DNA from: an uncultured Ruaniaceae bacterium
GTDB lineage: Bacteria; Actinomycetota; Actinomycetes; Actinomycetales; Beutenbergiaceae
Direction of reading: 5' to 3'
Assembly (NCBI GenBank): GCA_938004115.1
Contig: CALKWS010000254.1
Span: forward strand, 1-16,292
DNA length: 16,292 nt
Shown here: piece after piece, positions 1 to 7,386 of the stretch
How the letters are laid out: every line of letters starts with the position of its first letter
Numbering within the stretch: position 1 is the stretch's first letter
Notes under the pieces: model-generated
What the model saw: only the letters and a program-made list of their open reading frames with translations
What the model was told of the DNA's origin: nothing
The model's database searches: none
Program-made: the position numbers and the translations under genes

Positions 1-2826
1 CCGTCACCCAGTTCCCCGCCGCCCAGTTCTACGCCGACCAATTCGCTGCCGTCCGATTCCCCGTCTCCGGGTTCCCCGCCGGCCAACTCCTCTCCCGGTT
101 CGCCGTCCTCGGGTTCCTCGGGGCTGGGTGAGGGGCCTGTGCCGGTGGTGGGGTGGACGCGGTTGGGGCGGGCCCGTGGGGCGCCGGGCGGGATGGCGGT
201 TCATGACGGCGAATCTGGGCGGTGGCTGGGTGAGCGGGCCACGGTTGCCCGGTCGTGGCGGGCCGATCAGCGCCGGCTGGGTGGGGTGACCCGGGTGCCG
301 ACCTGCCCCAGTGTGGTGCCGGCGCTGCCCGATGAGCACCTGAAGGCCCTGGGTTGGGAACCGGTGGTGGCCCCCGGGCCGGAGGAGGACGAGGCGACCA
401 TCCGCGCCTACTTGGGCCCACCACCCACCCGCGATGACATCGCCGCGCTTGCCGACATGCTCGACCGCGATGAGACCGAAGGTTACGAGCACGAAGCCGA
501 AGCAGACGGCGGCCTGTTCTCCGGTGGTCCGTTCGGCGATGCCCCGTTCCTGGAGGGTCTGTCGGCCGGTATCGATGAGCCCGGCTCCCCGCGGCGTGGT
601 GAACGGCCCCAGGACCCCGCCACGCAGGTCGGGCGCGATGCCCACCTGGGGGAGGGTCCGGGTTTGCCGGTGGTCAACGCCCCCGGGCAGGTGCCGCCGG
701 TGGCCAATAGCCCGGAGCAGGTGCGGGCGGCCATGGGTGCCGGCAGTGGGGCGGAGGGGTTGGCCCATGCCGCTGGTGCCCCCGGTGGTGCGCCGTGGCC
801 GCTGCCGGGCCCGGGGCAGTTACCCATCGGAGTGGCCCCGGCCGCCGGTGGTGGGGTGGTCGATGTCGGGGCGCTGGCCCGCCAGCATGTCGATGGGCAG
901 GCGATGGTGGCCCTGGAGCAGGTCGAGACCGCCGGCGTGGATACCTACACCTTGGTGGAGGTGCTGGCCGCCTGGGACCGGATCGAGGCCATGGCCGCGT
1001 ATCGCAAGCGGATGGTGGCCCACCAGTTGGCCACCCGTCCGCAGGCGCCGGCGCGTACCGGGCGGCGCCCGGCGACCGAGGCCGCCCGCCCGGTGGCCGC
1101 GGCGGAGATCGCCTTCCGGCTGGGCACCACGCGTCAGCAGGCCCGGGGGTTGATCGATGCCGGGGCGGCGATGACCACCGGGGCCGGGATGATCACCGCC
1201 GAGGCGCTGCGGGCCGGGGTGATCGATGCCGCCAAGGCCGACATGCTCATCGAACGCACCAACCACCTCCCCGCCGAGCTGGCCCTGGCCGTCCAAGAAG
1301 AGGTCCTCACCGGCGGTGGCCCATTGCGCACCCTGCCCCAGTTGCGGCGGGCAGTGGACCAGACCATCGCCCGCGTGGACCCCGAGGACTTCGCCGCCCG
1401 GCACCGCCGGGCCCGCCGCGCCCGACGGGTCGGGGCCCCGCAGATGCTGCCCGATGGCATGGCCGCCACCCGGATCACCTGGCCCGCCACCGACGCCATG
1501 GCCCTACACACCGCCCTGGAAGCCGCCGCCCGCACCGCCAGAACCAGCGGCGATACCCGCACCCTGGACCACCTACGCACCGACGCCCTAGCCACCATGG
1601 CCCACTCCGCCCTAGCCCACGGCTACCTCGGCCCCTGCCCCACCTGCACCACCACCGACGCCGACACCAAGGACGCAGGCACCGACACCGACACCGAAGC
1701 CGCCGACACCGACACCGACGCCGACGGCACCCCCGATGCCAACGCAGGCACCGACACGGACCGCACCCATACCGGCGGCGTCACCGCCCACCACTGCCCC
1801 GTCCACCACACCGACGGCAACGACACCCACGCCACCAGCACCGACGCTGGTAGTACCGCCGAAGGCGCCGGGGAAAACCAAGGCCACCGGCCCGTGCCGC
1901 CCGGTTCGCAACCCGGTCCGCCCGACACAGACCCACCCGATCCACCGGCTCGGACCAACACCAAGCCCCCGGACCCCCAGGATGCCGACCCACCGCGCCC
2001 GATGGCCGGCACGCCACCCGAACCCCCAGAACCGGAGGCCACGGATCCACCCGACCCCGCCAAGACCGGCCCACCACCCCCGCCCGATCCAACACTGGCA
2101 TCGGCGCTGGAGGAGTCCGAGCCGCCCGACCCATCAGCGGCATCGGCGCCGGGGGAGTCGGAGCCGCCCGGCCCATCTGCGGGCGAAGCCGCAGCCGGCG
2201 AGCAGGCCCCCGGGTGCACCTGTGACCAGATCCGCCTGCGCCCCCTGCCCCTGGGCACCGTGGGGGGAGCCAAAGCCCAGATCCGCATCACCCTGCCCCT
2301 CTCGGCCCTGATGGGCACCGACCACGACACCGCCGACCTCGAAGGCTACGGCCCCATCCCGGCCGACCTCGCCCGCGCCTACGCCGCCGGCGGAACCTGG
2401 AAACGCCTGGTCACCGACCCCCTCACCCAACGCCCCCTGGAAGTCACCGCCCGCCAATACAAACCTCCCGCCTGGCTCCGAGAACAAATCCTGGCCGCCA
2501 CCCCCTACTGCATCGCCCCCGGCTGCGGCGTCCAATCCCGCCACGCCGACATCGACCACACCATCCCCTTCCCCCACGGCCCCACCGCCGCCTGGAACCT
2601 GCACCCCATCTGCCGCCACCACCACCTCCTCAAAACCGACGGCTACCTCACCCACCACAGTCCCCACCCCCACGTCCACGAATGGACCACCCCCTCCGGA
2701 CACACCTACCGCACCGACCCCGCCGGCACCCACCTCCTCGACCCCCACCGCACCCCCATCCCCTGGCCCACCCCACCAGACCCACACCCCGACCACCCCA
2801 CCGAAGACGACCCACCCCCCTTCTGA
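1..2826 (+). CDS. DUF222 / HNH endonuclease domain protein (13E12-type), 5' end outside window
   Basis: Probable HNH nuclease of the DUF222 (13E12 repeat) family, common and often multicopy in actinobacteria; its biological role is not settled. The frame is open from base 1, so the GTG at 139 is probably internal and the true start lies to the left. Order seen: a Ser/Pro pentapeptide repeat (bases 10-114), a variable Gly/Pro region, a DUF222-like helical part (about 900-1620, with AWDRIEAMAAYRKRM near its start), an Asp/Thr-rich then Pro-rich linker (about 1650-2210), and a C-terminal HNH domain (about 2500-2650). The HNH part shows paired Cys (YCIAPGC), the DIDH histidine, NLHPIC and an HHH cluster, so catalytic and zinc-binding residues look intact. 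It ends TGA at 2824-2826. The coding strand is G-rich in the first half and C-rich in the second, hinting at a mosaic origin. Family call is firm; function is inferred from the fold. Confidence 0.9.
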   Translation, partial: PSPSSPPPSSTPTNSLPSDSPSPGSPPANSSPGSPSSGSSGLGEGPVPVVGWTRLGRARGAPGGMAVHDGESGRWLGERATVARSWRADQRRLGGVTRVPTCPSVVPALPDEHLKALGWEPVVAPGPEEDEATIRAYLGPPPTRDDIAALADMLDRDETEGYEHEAEADGGLFSGGPFGDAPFLEGLSAGIDEPGSPRRGERPQDPATQVGRDAHLGEGPGLPVVNAPGQVPPVANSPEQVRAAMGAGSGAEGLAHAAGAPGGAPWPLPGPGQLPIGVAPAAGGGVVDVGALARQHVDGQAMVALEQVETAGVDTYTLVEVLAAWDRIEAMAAYRKRMVAHQLATRPQAPARTGRRPATEAARPVAAAEIAFRLGTTRQQARGLIDAGAAMTTGAGMITAEALRAGVIDAAKADMLIERTNHLPAELALAVQEEVLTGGGPLRTLPQLRRAVDQTIARVDPEDFAARHRRARRARRVGAPQMLPDGMAATRITWPATDAMALHTALEAAARTARTSGDTRTLDHLRTDALATMAHSALAHGYLGPCPTCTTTDADTKDAGTDTDTEAADTDTDADGTPDANAGTDTDRTHTGGVTAHHCPVHHTDGNDTHATSTDAGSTAEGAGENQGHRPVPPGSQPGPPDTDPPDPPARTNTKPPDPQDADPPRPMAGTPPEPPEPEATDPPDPAKTGPPPPPDPTLASALEESEPPDPSAASAPGESEPPGPSAGEAAAGEQAPGCTCDQIRLRPLPLGTVGGAKAQIRITLPLSALMGTDHDTADLEGYGPIPADLARAYAAGGTWKRLVTDPLTQRPLEVTARQYKPPAWLREQILAATPYCIAPGCGVQSRHADIDHTIPFPHGPTAAWNLHPICRHHHLLKTDGYLTHHSPHPHVHEWTTPSGHTYRTDPAGTHLLDPHRTPIPWPTPPDPHPDHPTEDDPPPF
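10..114 (+). repeat. 15-bp minisatellite encoding a Ser/Pro pentapeptide repeat
   Basis: Seven consecutive in-frame 15-nt units encode SSPPP, SSTPT, NSLPS, DSPSP, GSPPA, NSSPG and SPSSG. The units keep a serine at position 2 in most copies and are Pro-rich after it. They lie inside the open frame of the HNH gene and may continue left of the window. A flexible extracatalytic spacer is the simplest reading. Confidence 0.6.
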
Positions 2827-3075
2827 ACCACCCCACTGGTGCGCAAGCCCAGACCCGCAACCGCACCCAGTGACTCACCGGTGACCGAACCCGAGCAGGA
2901 GCGTCAAGCGACGCACGCAGCATGCAGGCCACCTATGGCGGCCTCACCGCACCAGGCGGCGGACCTCGACCACCAATCCGGGCCGCCTGACCAGAAGCCC
3001 CCCGATCAGAGCCGCTACGGCAGGCGCCGTCGAGGAGCGCGATGTGGTTCGTCGTTGCGTTACCGCACCCGTACG
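2827..3075. other. Intergenic, 249 bp, no gene recognised
   Basis: Gap between the HNH gene stop and the folA stop (convergent genes). I see no tRNA, no convincing ORF and no strong T-tailed terminator. The only symmetry noticed is a 10-bp perfect palindrome TCACCGGTGA at 2875-2884. An open frame at 2839-3123 runs through the gap into folA antisense and has no family features. Confidence 0.5.
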
Positions 3076-3570
3076 TTAACCGGCGTCGGTGTCGCGCTCA
3101 TAACGCAGGATCCGGAATCGTAGCCCGGTGCGGCTCTGCTGCCAGTCGCCGATATCGACGGCTCGCCACGGTTCGGTGATCGGGGGCGCGTACACATCGC
3201 CCTCCACCTCGAGGTCGATCTCGGTGACGAGCAGCACGTCGGCAACGTCCATGCCTTGCTTGTAGATCTCGCCCCCGCCGCAGATCCAGGCTTCCTCACC
3301 ATCGACCAGAGCCAGGGCGGCCGGAAGGCTGGCCACCACGTCCGCTCCCGGCGCATCGTAATCTGCGCGTCGGGTGAGCACGATGTTCCGTCTCCCGGGC
3401 AGGGGACGGAACCGGTCGGGTAGCGACTCCCACTGCTTGCGGCCCATGATCACCGGATGGCCCCGCGTCGTCTCCTTGAAGTGCGCGAGATCCTCCGGAA
3501 GGTGCCACGGCAGATCGTTGTCACGGCCGATCACCGCGCCCTTCGCCTGGGCCCAGATCATCCCCAGCAT
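3076..3570 (-). CDS. folA: Dihydrofolate reductase
   Basis: Reduces dihydrofolate to tetrahydrofolate with NADPH in the cytosol, regenerating the cofactor oxidised by thymidylate synthase. The 164-residue length is usual for a bacterial enzyme. The N terminus reads MLGMIWAQ followed by VIGRDNDLPWHLPEDLAHFK: the WAQ strand, the Met20-type loop and the conserved acid (LPED) of the substrate site. GHPVIMGRKQWESLP and PLPGRRNIVLTR form the NADPH-binding segment, and ICGGGEIYKQ matches the conserved GGxxIY motif. Start ATG 3570 is chosen because the mycobacterial enzyme begins the same way (MVGLIWAQ). A GGAGGG box (3571-3576) abuts it and would sit 9 nt from an alternative ATG at 3561. It lies 20 bp after thyA on the same strand, so the two are almost certainly cotranscribed. 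Confidence 0.97.
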   Translation of the reverse strand: MLGMIWAQAKGAVIGRDNDLPWHLPEDLAHFKETTRGHPVIMGRKQWESLPDRFRPLPGRRNIVLTRRADYDAPGADVVASLPAALALVDGEEAWICGGGEIYKQGMDVADVLLVTEIDLEVEGDVYAPPITEPWRAVDIGDWQQSRTGLRFRILRYERDTDAG

Positions 3571-3576
3571 CCCTCC
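3571..3576 (-). promoter_or_regulatory. Shine-Dalgarno GGAGGG at the folA start
   Basis: GGAGGG directly touches ATG 3570 and is 9 nt upstream of in-frame ATG 3561. Spacing favours 3561 while homology favours 3570; only the first three residues are affected. Confidence 0.5.
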
Positions 3577-3590
3577 GCCGCTCCGGTCGC

Positions 3591-4388
3591 TCAGACGGCG
3601 ATGGGGGCTTTGATCCCCGGGTGGTGCTGGTATCCGACCACCTGGATGTCGCTCGCGGTGTAGGAGAACAGGTCCGGCGCCTGGTGCAGTTCCAGTTGCG
3701 GGAACTCATAGGGCTCTCGCTCCAGTTGCTCGCGCACCTGGTCGACGTGGTTGGAGTAGATGTGGCAGTCCCCGCCGGTCCAGATGAAGTCCCCTACGCC
3801 CAGGCCCACCTGCTGGGCCACCATGTGGGTCAGCAGCGAGTAGGAGGCGATGTTGAACGGCACGCCGAGGAACAGGTCGGCGCTCCGCTGGTACAACTGG
3901 CAGGAGAGTTTGCCGTCTGCCACGTAGAACTGGAACAGCGCGTGGCACGGTGCCAGTGCCATGGCGTCCAACTCCGAGACGTTCCAGGCCGAGACGATGA
4001 TTCGCCGCGAGTCGGGGTCGGATCGCAACTGTTCCAGCACCCGGGCGATCTGGTCGATGTGCCCGCCGTCCGGCGTCGGCCATGATCGCCACTGCACGCC
4101 GTAGACCGGGCCGAGTTCGCCGTCGTCATCGGCCCACTCGTCCCAGATGCGCACGCCGTTCTCGCGCAGGTAAGCGATGTTGGAATCCCCGCGCAGGAAC
4201 CACAGCAACTCGTGCACGATCGACTTCATGTGCACCCGCTTGGTGGTGATCAGCGGGAAACCGGCGGACAGGTCGTAACGCAACTGGTGACCGAACCGCG
4301 ACAGCGTACCGGTGCCGGTCCGGTCGTCCTTCGCGGTGCCCGCTCGTAGGACTAGATCGAGCAGGTCCTCATACTGTCTGTCCGCCAT
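3591..4388 (-). CDS. thyA: Thymidylate synthase (ThyA type)
   Basis: Converts dUMP and 5,10-methylenetetrahydrofolate to dTMP and dihydrofolate. The protein has 265 residues with this start, against 264 for E. coli ThyA. Conserved elements in order: DRTGTGT with the phosphate-binding Arg near residue 23; HELLWFLRGDSNI; IWDEWAD; GPVYGVQWRSWP; DPDSRRIIVSAWN; the catalytic loop MALAPCHALFQFYV with nucleophile Cys148; QLYQRSADLFLGVPFNIASY; and the C-terminal GIKAPIAV. An ATG at 4397 would add three residues. I prefer 4388 because homologues begin M-x(2-4)-YEDLL, and because a TACGAT -10-like box at 4401-4396 would place transcription start at or next to 4388. It is followed after 20 bp by folA. 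The unrelated ThyX is not seen in the window. Confidence 0.97.
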   Translation of the reverse strand: MADRQYEDLLDLVLRAGTAKDDRTGTGTLSRFGHQLRYDLSAGFPLITTKRVHMKSIVHELLWFLRGDSNIAYLRENGVRIWDEWADDDGELGPVYGVQWRSWPTPDGGHIDQIARVLEQLRSDPDSRRIIVSAWNVSELDAMALAPCHALFQFYVADGKLSCQLYQRSADLFLGVPFNIASYSLLTHMVAQQVGLGVGDFIWTGGDCHIYSNHVDQVREQLEREPYEFPQLELHQAPDLFSYTASDIQVVGYQHHPGIKAPIAV

Positions 4389-4395
4389 GAGGTCC

Positions 4396-4401
4396 ATCGT
4401 A
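4396..4401 (-). promoter_or_regulatory. Candidate -10 box (TACGAT) for leaderless thyA
   Basis: The hexamer fits TANNNT, and its last base lies 8 nt before ATG 4388. It overlaps the alternative ATG 4397, which would then not be transcribed. No convincing -35 was found. Confidence 0.4.
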
Positions 4402-4422
4402 GGGCGGCTGGTCCCCGCCGCG

Positions 4423-4444
4423 GGCCAACTCCGCCGGAGCGGCC
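4423..4444 (-). terminator. Short hairpin between the unknown gene and thyA
   Basis: GGCC, two unpaired bases, CTCC, loop of three, GGAG, one unpaired base, GGCC. It follows the stop of the upstream gene and precedes the candidate thyA promoter. No T-tract is present, so it may be a weak terminator or simply chance in GC-rich DNA. Confidence 0.25.
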
Positions 4445-4454
4445 TGCCCTGGGG

Positions 4455-5234
4455 CTAGTCCTGCGTGTCCGACGCCGCTGGCCCGGCGAGGTGGTCCGAC
4501 GCCGCTGACGAGTCCTGCGTGTCCGGCGCCGCGGGCCCGGCCAGGTGGTCCGGCGTCGCTACATCGTCCAGCGGGCCGATGTCGCGGGCGAACTGCTCCG
4601 GCGGCGGCCCGAACGCGCTGGCGATGCCCCGGATAATCGTCCGTCCTATGACCCGGCCACCGCTGTAGCCGACCACCGCACCCACGCCGAAGGGCAACAA
4701 CCGGCCCACCAGGAGCGAGCCCGTCTTCGCCGACGTGGAGGCGATCACGCGTTTACGCAGGGTCCGGTTGACTGCCTTCACCGTGCCCAACGGCACCCGG
4801 GTCATCAGTGTGCGCCCCCATGTCAGGCTGGATACCCCGAGTTGCTGCTCCAGCATGCGCGGCCCCTGGGGACCCAGCAGTGCGGTGAGCAACACTGCCC
4901 GCCGCCGTGGGACGTCGTCGACCGGGATCCCGTGCAGATCGGCAACCGCCATCGCGTATGCGGCGGACGCGGCCAGGAAGGTGGCCACCTGCCCGGAGGT
5001 CAACGCGAGCGCCACTCCGGTCCCGAGCGCCGGCATCGCCGCGACCGCGCCGACCGCTCCGCCCGACCCGCTCACGGTTCGTAGGTACTGCTTCTGCAAT
5101 ATGCGCAGTACCTCCTCGGGCGGATGGTCCGGATACTTGGCCCGCACCCGGTCCACATACCGGTGCACCTGCACCGACGGAATCGTCAATGCACTATCCA
5201 GCAGGGCGTCCAGACCACCGGCCATCGCGCTCAT
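4455..5234 (-). CDS. Conserved actinobacterial protein of unknown function, membrane-associated segments
   Basis: I do not recognise a named domain. The 259-residue protein starts with a helical part (HRYVDRVRAKYPDHPPEEVL and QKQYLRTVSGSGG). A long Ala/Gly-rich hydrophobic stretch follows (about residues 56-97, VAAMPALGTGVALALTSGQV onward). A basic middle part comes next, then a second Gly-rich hydrophobic segment (about 173-200, LLPFGVGAVVGYSGGRVIG), and FGPPPEQF before an acidic tail. The tail holds an 18-residue tandem duplication ending at the TAG stop. Start choice is open: ATG 5234 overlaps the OsmC stop as ATGA, suggesting translational coupling, while ATG 5225 lies 9 nt after a GGAAGG box. 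Clustering with OsmC, thyA and folA gives no clear functional hint. Similar proteins occur in other actinobacteria from memory, without an assigned role. Confidence 0.75.
   Translation of the reverse strand: MSAMAGGLDALLDSALTIPSVQVHRYVDRVRAKYPDHPPEEVLRILQKQYLRTVSGSGGAVGAVAAMPALGTGVALALTSGQVATFLAASAAYAMAVADLHGIPVDDVPRRRAVLLTALLGPQGPRMLEQQLGVSSLTWGRTLMTRVPLGTVKAVNRTLRKRVIASTSAKTGSLLVGRLLPFGVGAVVGYSGGRVIGRTIIRGIASAFGPPPEQFARDIGPLDDVATPDHLAGPAAPDTQDSSAASDHLAGPAASDTQD
4457..4560 (-). repeat. 54-bp tandem duplication in the 3' end of the unknown gene
   Basis: Two copies with period 54 (starts 4457 and 4511) agree at about 45 of the first 51 bases. They encode DHLAGPAA[P/S]DTQD separated by SSAAS. 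The differences include silent and conservative changes. The stop codon lies at the outer edge of the last copy. Confidence 0.85.
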
Positions 5235-5653
5235 CCTTCCGACGTCACGTGTAACTGCTGTGGCATGCCCGCATCCAACGTGCGGCCCACGGTGCAGCCC
5301 CGTTCCACCGCCCGGTGCACCAGCTCGACCAGTTGGTCCCGTTCCTCGGTCGACAGATTCGTCAGGTCCACCACGATCTCCACATCGGCCCGGCCGTACC
5401 GGTTCTGCCCGCCGACCAGCCGGGTCTGCACCCCCACGGTCGCATCGAAATCATCGCCCAGGCGGCGGGCCAGCACCGAATCGGCACTCATCAGGTTGCA
5501 GGCGGCCAGACCGAGCGCGAACAGGTCGGACGGGCTGAAAGCCCCCTCGGTGCCATGCGGTGCGATGGTGACCTCGGCACCGGTGGAACTACGGCCGATG
5601 TAGGTGCGGGTACCGGTGCGTTCTGCCCAGAGGGCCGTCTTCGACTTGGTCAT
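5231..5653 (-). CDS. OsmC/Ohr-family protein
   Basis: Probable cytosolic OsmC-family protein, a fold whose characterised members are thiol-dependent hydroperoxide reductases. The 140 residues match the usual family length. The first conserved cysteine is Cys52 in LGLAACNLMSAD at the start of the long central helix. The second is Cys120 in ERGCTVGRTL, the usual place of the resolving thiol. FSPSDLFALGLAAC is the classic pre-cysteine motif. An in-frame start at 5773 would add 40 residues, but it would run through the start of the divergent ATP-grasp gene and those residues are not family-like, so ATG 5653 is used. There is no clear Shine-Dalgarno. The stop overlaps the next gene by four bases. 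Substrate (organic peroxide or other) cannot be read from sequence. Confidence 0.9.
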   Translation of the reverse strand: MTKSKTALWAERTGTRTYIGRSSTGAEVTIAPHGTEGAFSPSDLFALGLAACNLMSADSVLARRLGDDFDATVGVQTRLVGGQNRYGRADVEIVVDLTNLSTEERDQLVELVHRAVERGCTVGRTLDAGMPQQLHVTSEG

Positions 5654-5725
5654 GGCTCGATGGTGGCACGCCCCGGTCCGCGGCGCGCGTAATGGGAGGT
5701 TCGCCGCGGCGCTGCTCATGCCTGC

Positions 5726-5731
5726 CAGACT
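5726..5731 (+). promoter_or_regulatory. Weak -10-like box (CAGACT) for a leaderless ATP-grasp transcript
   Basis: It keeps only the A at position 2 and the T at position 6 of TANNNT. Its last base is exactly 7 nt before ATG 5738, and no Shine-Dalgarno is visible. Considered only because two better boxes in this window have the same spacing. Confidence 0.25.
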
Positions 5732-5737
5732 TGCGCC

Positions 5738-6559
5738 ATGACGCTGGTGTTCGTGCTGGGCAAACCGGCACATCGCTCACCGGTCATCGCCGAAGCGATC
5801 GAGCAACTCCGTGCCCGGGGCGAGGCGGTGCGGGTGGTGGTGCCGAAGGCAGCGGCGGACGACGACGCCTGGCGGGTGGGGGATGACGTGCGCCCGGTAC
5901 GGGCGGACCTGGGCGATGCCACGTTGATCGCCCAGCGGGGATTGGACCCGGCGGTGCTACGGCGGCTGCAACCGTGGGCGGACCGGTGCTGCAACGACCC
6001 GTTCGCCACGGCACTGACCCACCGGCGAGTGGACCTGCTGCGCACCCTGCGGGGCGCCGGGATCCCCGTGCCGGACTTCGACGTCGAGCCGGACTATCGG
6101 GCCGCACGCTCCGCCGGGCGCGTGATCAAGGCCCTCGACGCCCGCAGCGGTCGGGGCGCCGGTGTCCTGCTGCCGGGGTCGGCGCCGGCCGCACCGCCGT
6201 TCCCCGGGCCGTATCTGGTCCAGGAGTATGCCGAGGGCAGCGAACTCAAGGCCTACGTGTTCGGTGCCTCGGTGCGGACCGCCTGGCGAGGCGGCAGGGG
6301 AGGGGGAGCGGCGCCGGTGGGCGGGTCGGAACCGCCCGGACGCACCGCGGGACCCGAATCCCCGCACGCGGACCTCGTGCGGGCGGCCGCGACCGCCGTC
6401 GGGCTGGAACTGTGCGGCGTGGACCTGTTGGTCACCGAGCGCGGCCCGGTCGTGATCGACGTGAACGCCTTCCCCTCGGCAACGCGGATCCGGAGCGCAG
6501 CGGACTTGATCGCCGCTCACCTGCATGTGGCGGCCCGGCGCTGCCGCGCACCGTGGTGA
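5738..6559 (+). CDS. RimK-like ATP-grasp ligase, substrate unknown
   Basis: Probable ATP-dependent carboxylate-amine (or thiol) ligase. The 273 residues start with a Rossmann-like pre-ATP-grasp domain (MTLVFVLGKPAHRSPVIAEA). Next come the ATP-grasp parts: a central helix LLRTLRGAGIPVPDF, VIKALDARSGRGAGV with Lys131, the hinge LVQEYAEGSELKAYV (about 160-173) with Lys171, and CGVDLLVTERGPVVIDVNAFPSATR (about 226-250), where Asp241 and Asn243 occupy the metal-binding E/D-x-N positions. Between the hinge and the last motif lies a Gly/Pro-rich stretch (about 185-206), likely a disordered loop. The gene stands alone, divergent from OsmC and convergent with the Nudix gene, so context does not name the substrate. 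ATG 5738 has no Shine-Dalgarno. Confidence 0.8.
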   Translation: MTLVFVLGKPAHRSPVIAEAIEQLRARGEAVRVVVPKAAADDDAWRVGDDVRPVRADLGDATLIAQRGLDPAVLRRLQPWADRCCNDPFATALTHRRVDLLRTLRGAGIPVPDFDVEPDYRAARSAGRVIKALDARSGRGAGVLLPGSAPAAPPFPGPYLVQEYAEGSELKAYVFGASVRTAWRGGRGGGAAPVGGSEPPGRTAGPESPHADLVRAAATAVGLELCGVDLLVTERGPVVIDVNAFPSATRIRSAADLIAAHLHVAARRCRAPW

Positions 6560-6642
6560 GCGCCCGTTAGCGTCCCGGAACTGCGGGAATGGGGCCGGCC
6601 GCGCGGCGATGGGATCGACCGGGCCGCGTTCCGCCCCGCTCC

Positions 6643-7386
6643 TCAGTCCTCCTCGGTGGGCACTGGATCAGCGCCCTGCCCGCGCGCCTCGGCGAGGGGC
6701 ATCAGGTACCGGGCGGAGGTATCCCACGGCCGGTTCCAGCCCAGGTGGCTGAACAAGTGATCCAGGAGGTTGCCGGTGAACCCCCACACCCATCCGACCG
6801 GCAACCGGAACCCGTTCGAGCGAAAAGCGCCCGGGAACTCGGCGAGCTGGACGTACTTGCGCGTCGAGGGGTCGAGCAGGTCGCCCACCGCCACCCGCAG
6901 GCAGTGCAGCACCTCCCCGGGCTGGGCGCGCTCGAAGCCGGCGGCCTCGGTCCATCCCAGCACCGGGTGCACCACGAACGAACTCACCGGGACCAGCACC
7001 GGGGGCAACTCCCCGAGGACCTCCACGCGCTGCGGATCGAGGCCGATCTCCTCATGGGTCTCCCGCACCGCCGCCGCGGCCGGCGACTCATCCGGTTCGA
7101 GCCCCCCGCCGGGAAGGGAGATCTGCCCGGGGTGATGGCGCAATGCCCGGGACCGCTGCACCAGGAACACATCCACCCCCGGATCGGCGGCGCGGGCCGA
7201 GGGGTTCACTGTCGGCGCGAACAGCGCCAGCACCGCGGCGGGCCGGTACCGCCGGGCAACCTCGGGATCGAACGCATGGGGACCGCCCAGGGGCGGGACC
7301 GCGCCATCTCGACTGCGACGTGCCAGATCCTCGACGGCCGCGCGGGCAGGGTGGATCTGCACGTCACGGGTACCGCCGGAGGTCAC
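6643..7386 (-). CDS. Nudix hydrolase, CoA pyrophosphatase-like
   Basis: Hydrolyses a nucleoside-diphosphate-linked substrate, probably CoA or an acyl-CoA, at the pyrophosphate bond. The Nudix box is complete: Gly94, Glu100, Arg108-Glu109, Glu112-Glu113 and Gly115-Leu116 in the G-x5-E-x7-RE-x-x-EE-x-G-L pattern. Directly before it is the NuCoA signature, VFLVQRSRALRHHPGQISLP (about 73-92), typical of CoA-diphosphatases, so this subfamily call is better than generic Nudix. The 247 residues end in an acidic tail. The GTG start at 7386 overlaps the TGA of the upstream DUF2505 gene (GTGA), implying translational coupling. CoA specificity is by motif, not shown. Confidence 0.9.
   Translation of the reverse strand: MTSGGTRDVQIHPARAAVEDLARRSRDGAVPPLGGPHAFDPEVARRYRPAAVLALFAPTVNPSARAADPGVDVFLVQRSRALRHHPGQISLPGGGLEPDESPAAAAVRETHEEIGLDPQRVEVLGELPPVLVPVSSFVVHPVLGWTEAAGFERAQPGEVLHCLRVAVGDLLDPSTRKYVQLAEFPGAFRSNGFRLPVGWVWGFTGNLLDHLFSHLGWNRPWDTSARYLMPLAEARGQGADPVPTEED

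Noticed and set aside
10..114. Short repeats considered as a CRISPR array
   Set aside because: 15-bp units with no spacers, in frame, coding for Ser/Pro.
4..768. Long minus-strand ORF rich in Pro, Arg, His and Gly opposite the HNH gene
   Set aside because: Shadow of a G-rich coding strand: no domain, composition follows the complement of the real frame.
1612..2796. Several minus-strand Gly/Val-rich ORFs opposite the HNH linker and domain
   Set aside because: Mirror of C-rich codons; they look like collagen or PE_PGRS-like sequence only by composition.
2839..3123. 94-residue ORF after the HNH gene
   Set aside because: Runs into folA antisense, no Shine-Dalgarno or family feature, low-complexity charged composition.
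5957..6570. ORFs on both strands overlapping the ATP-grasp gene
   Set aside because: The ATP-grasp frame carries all recognisable motifs; the others have none.
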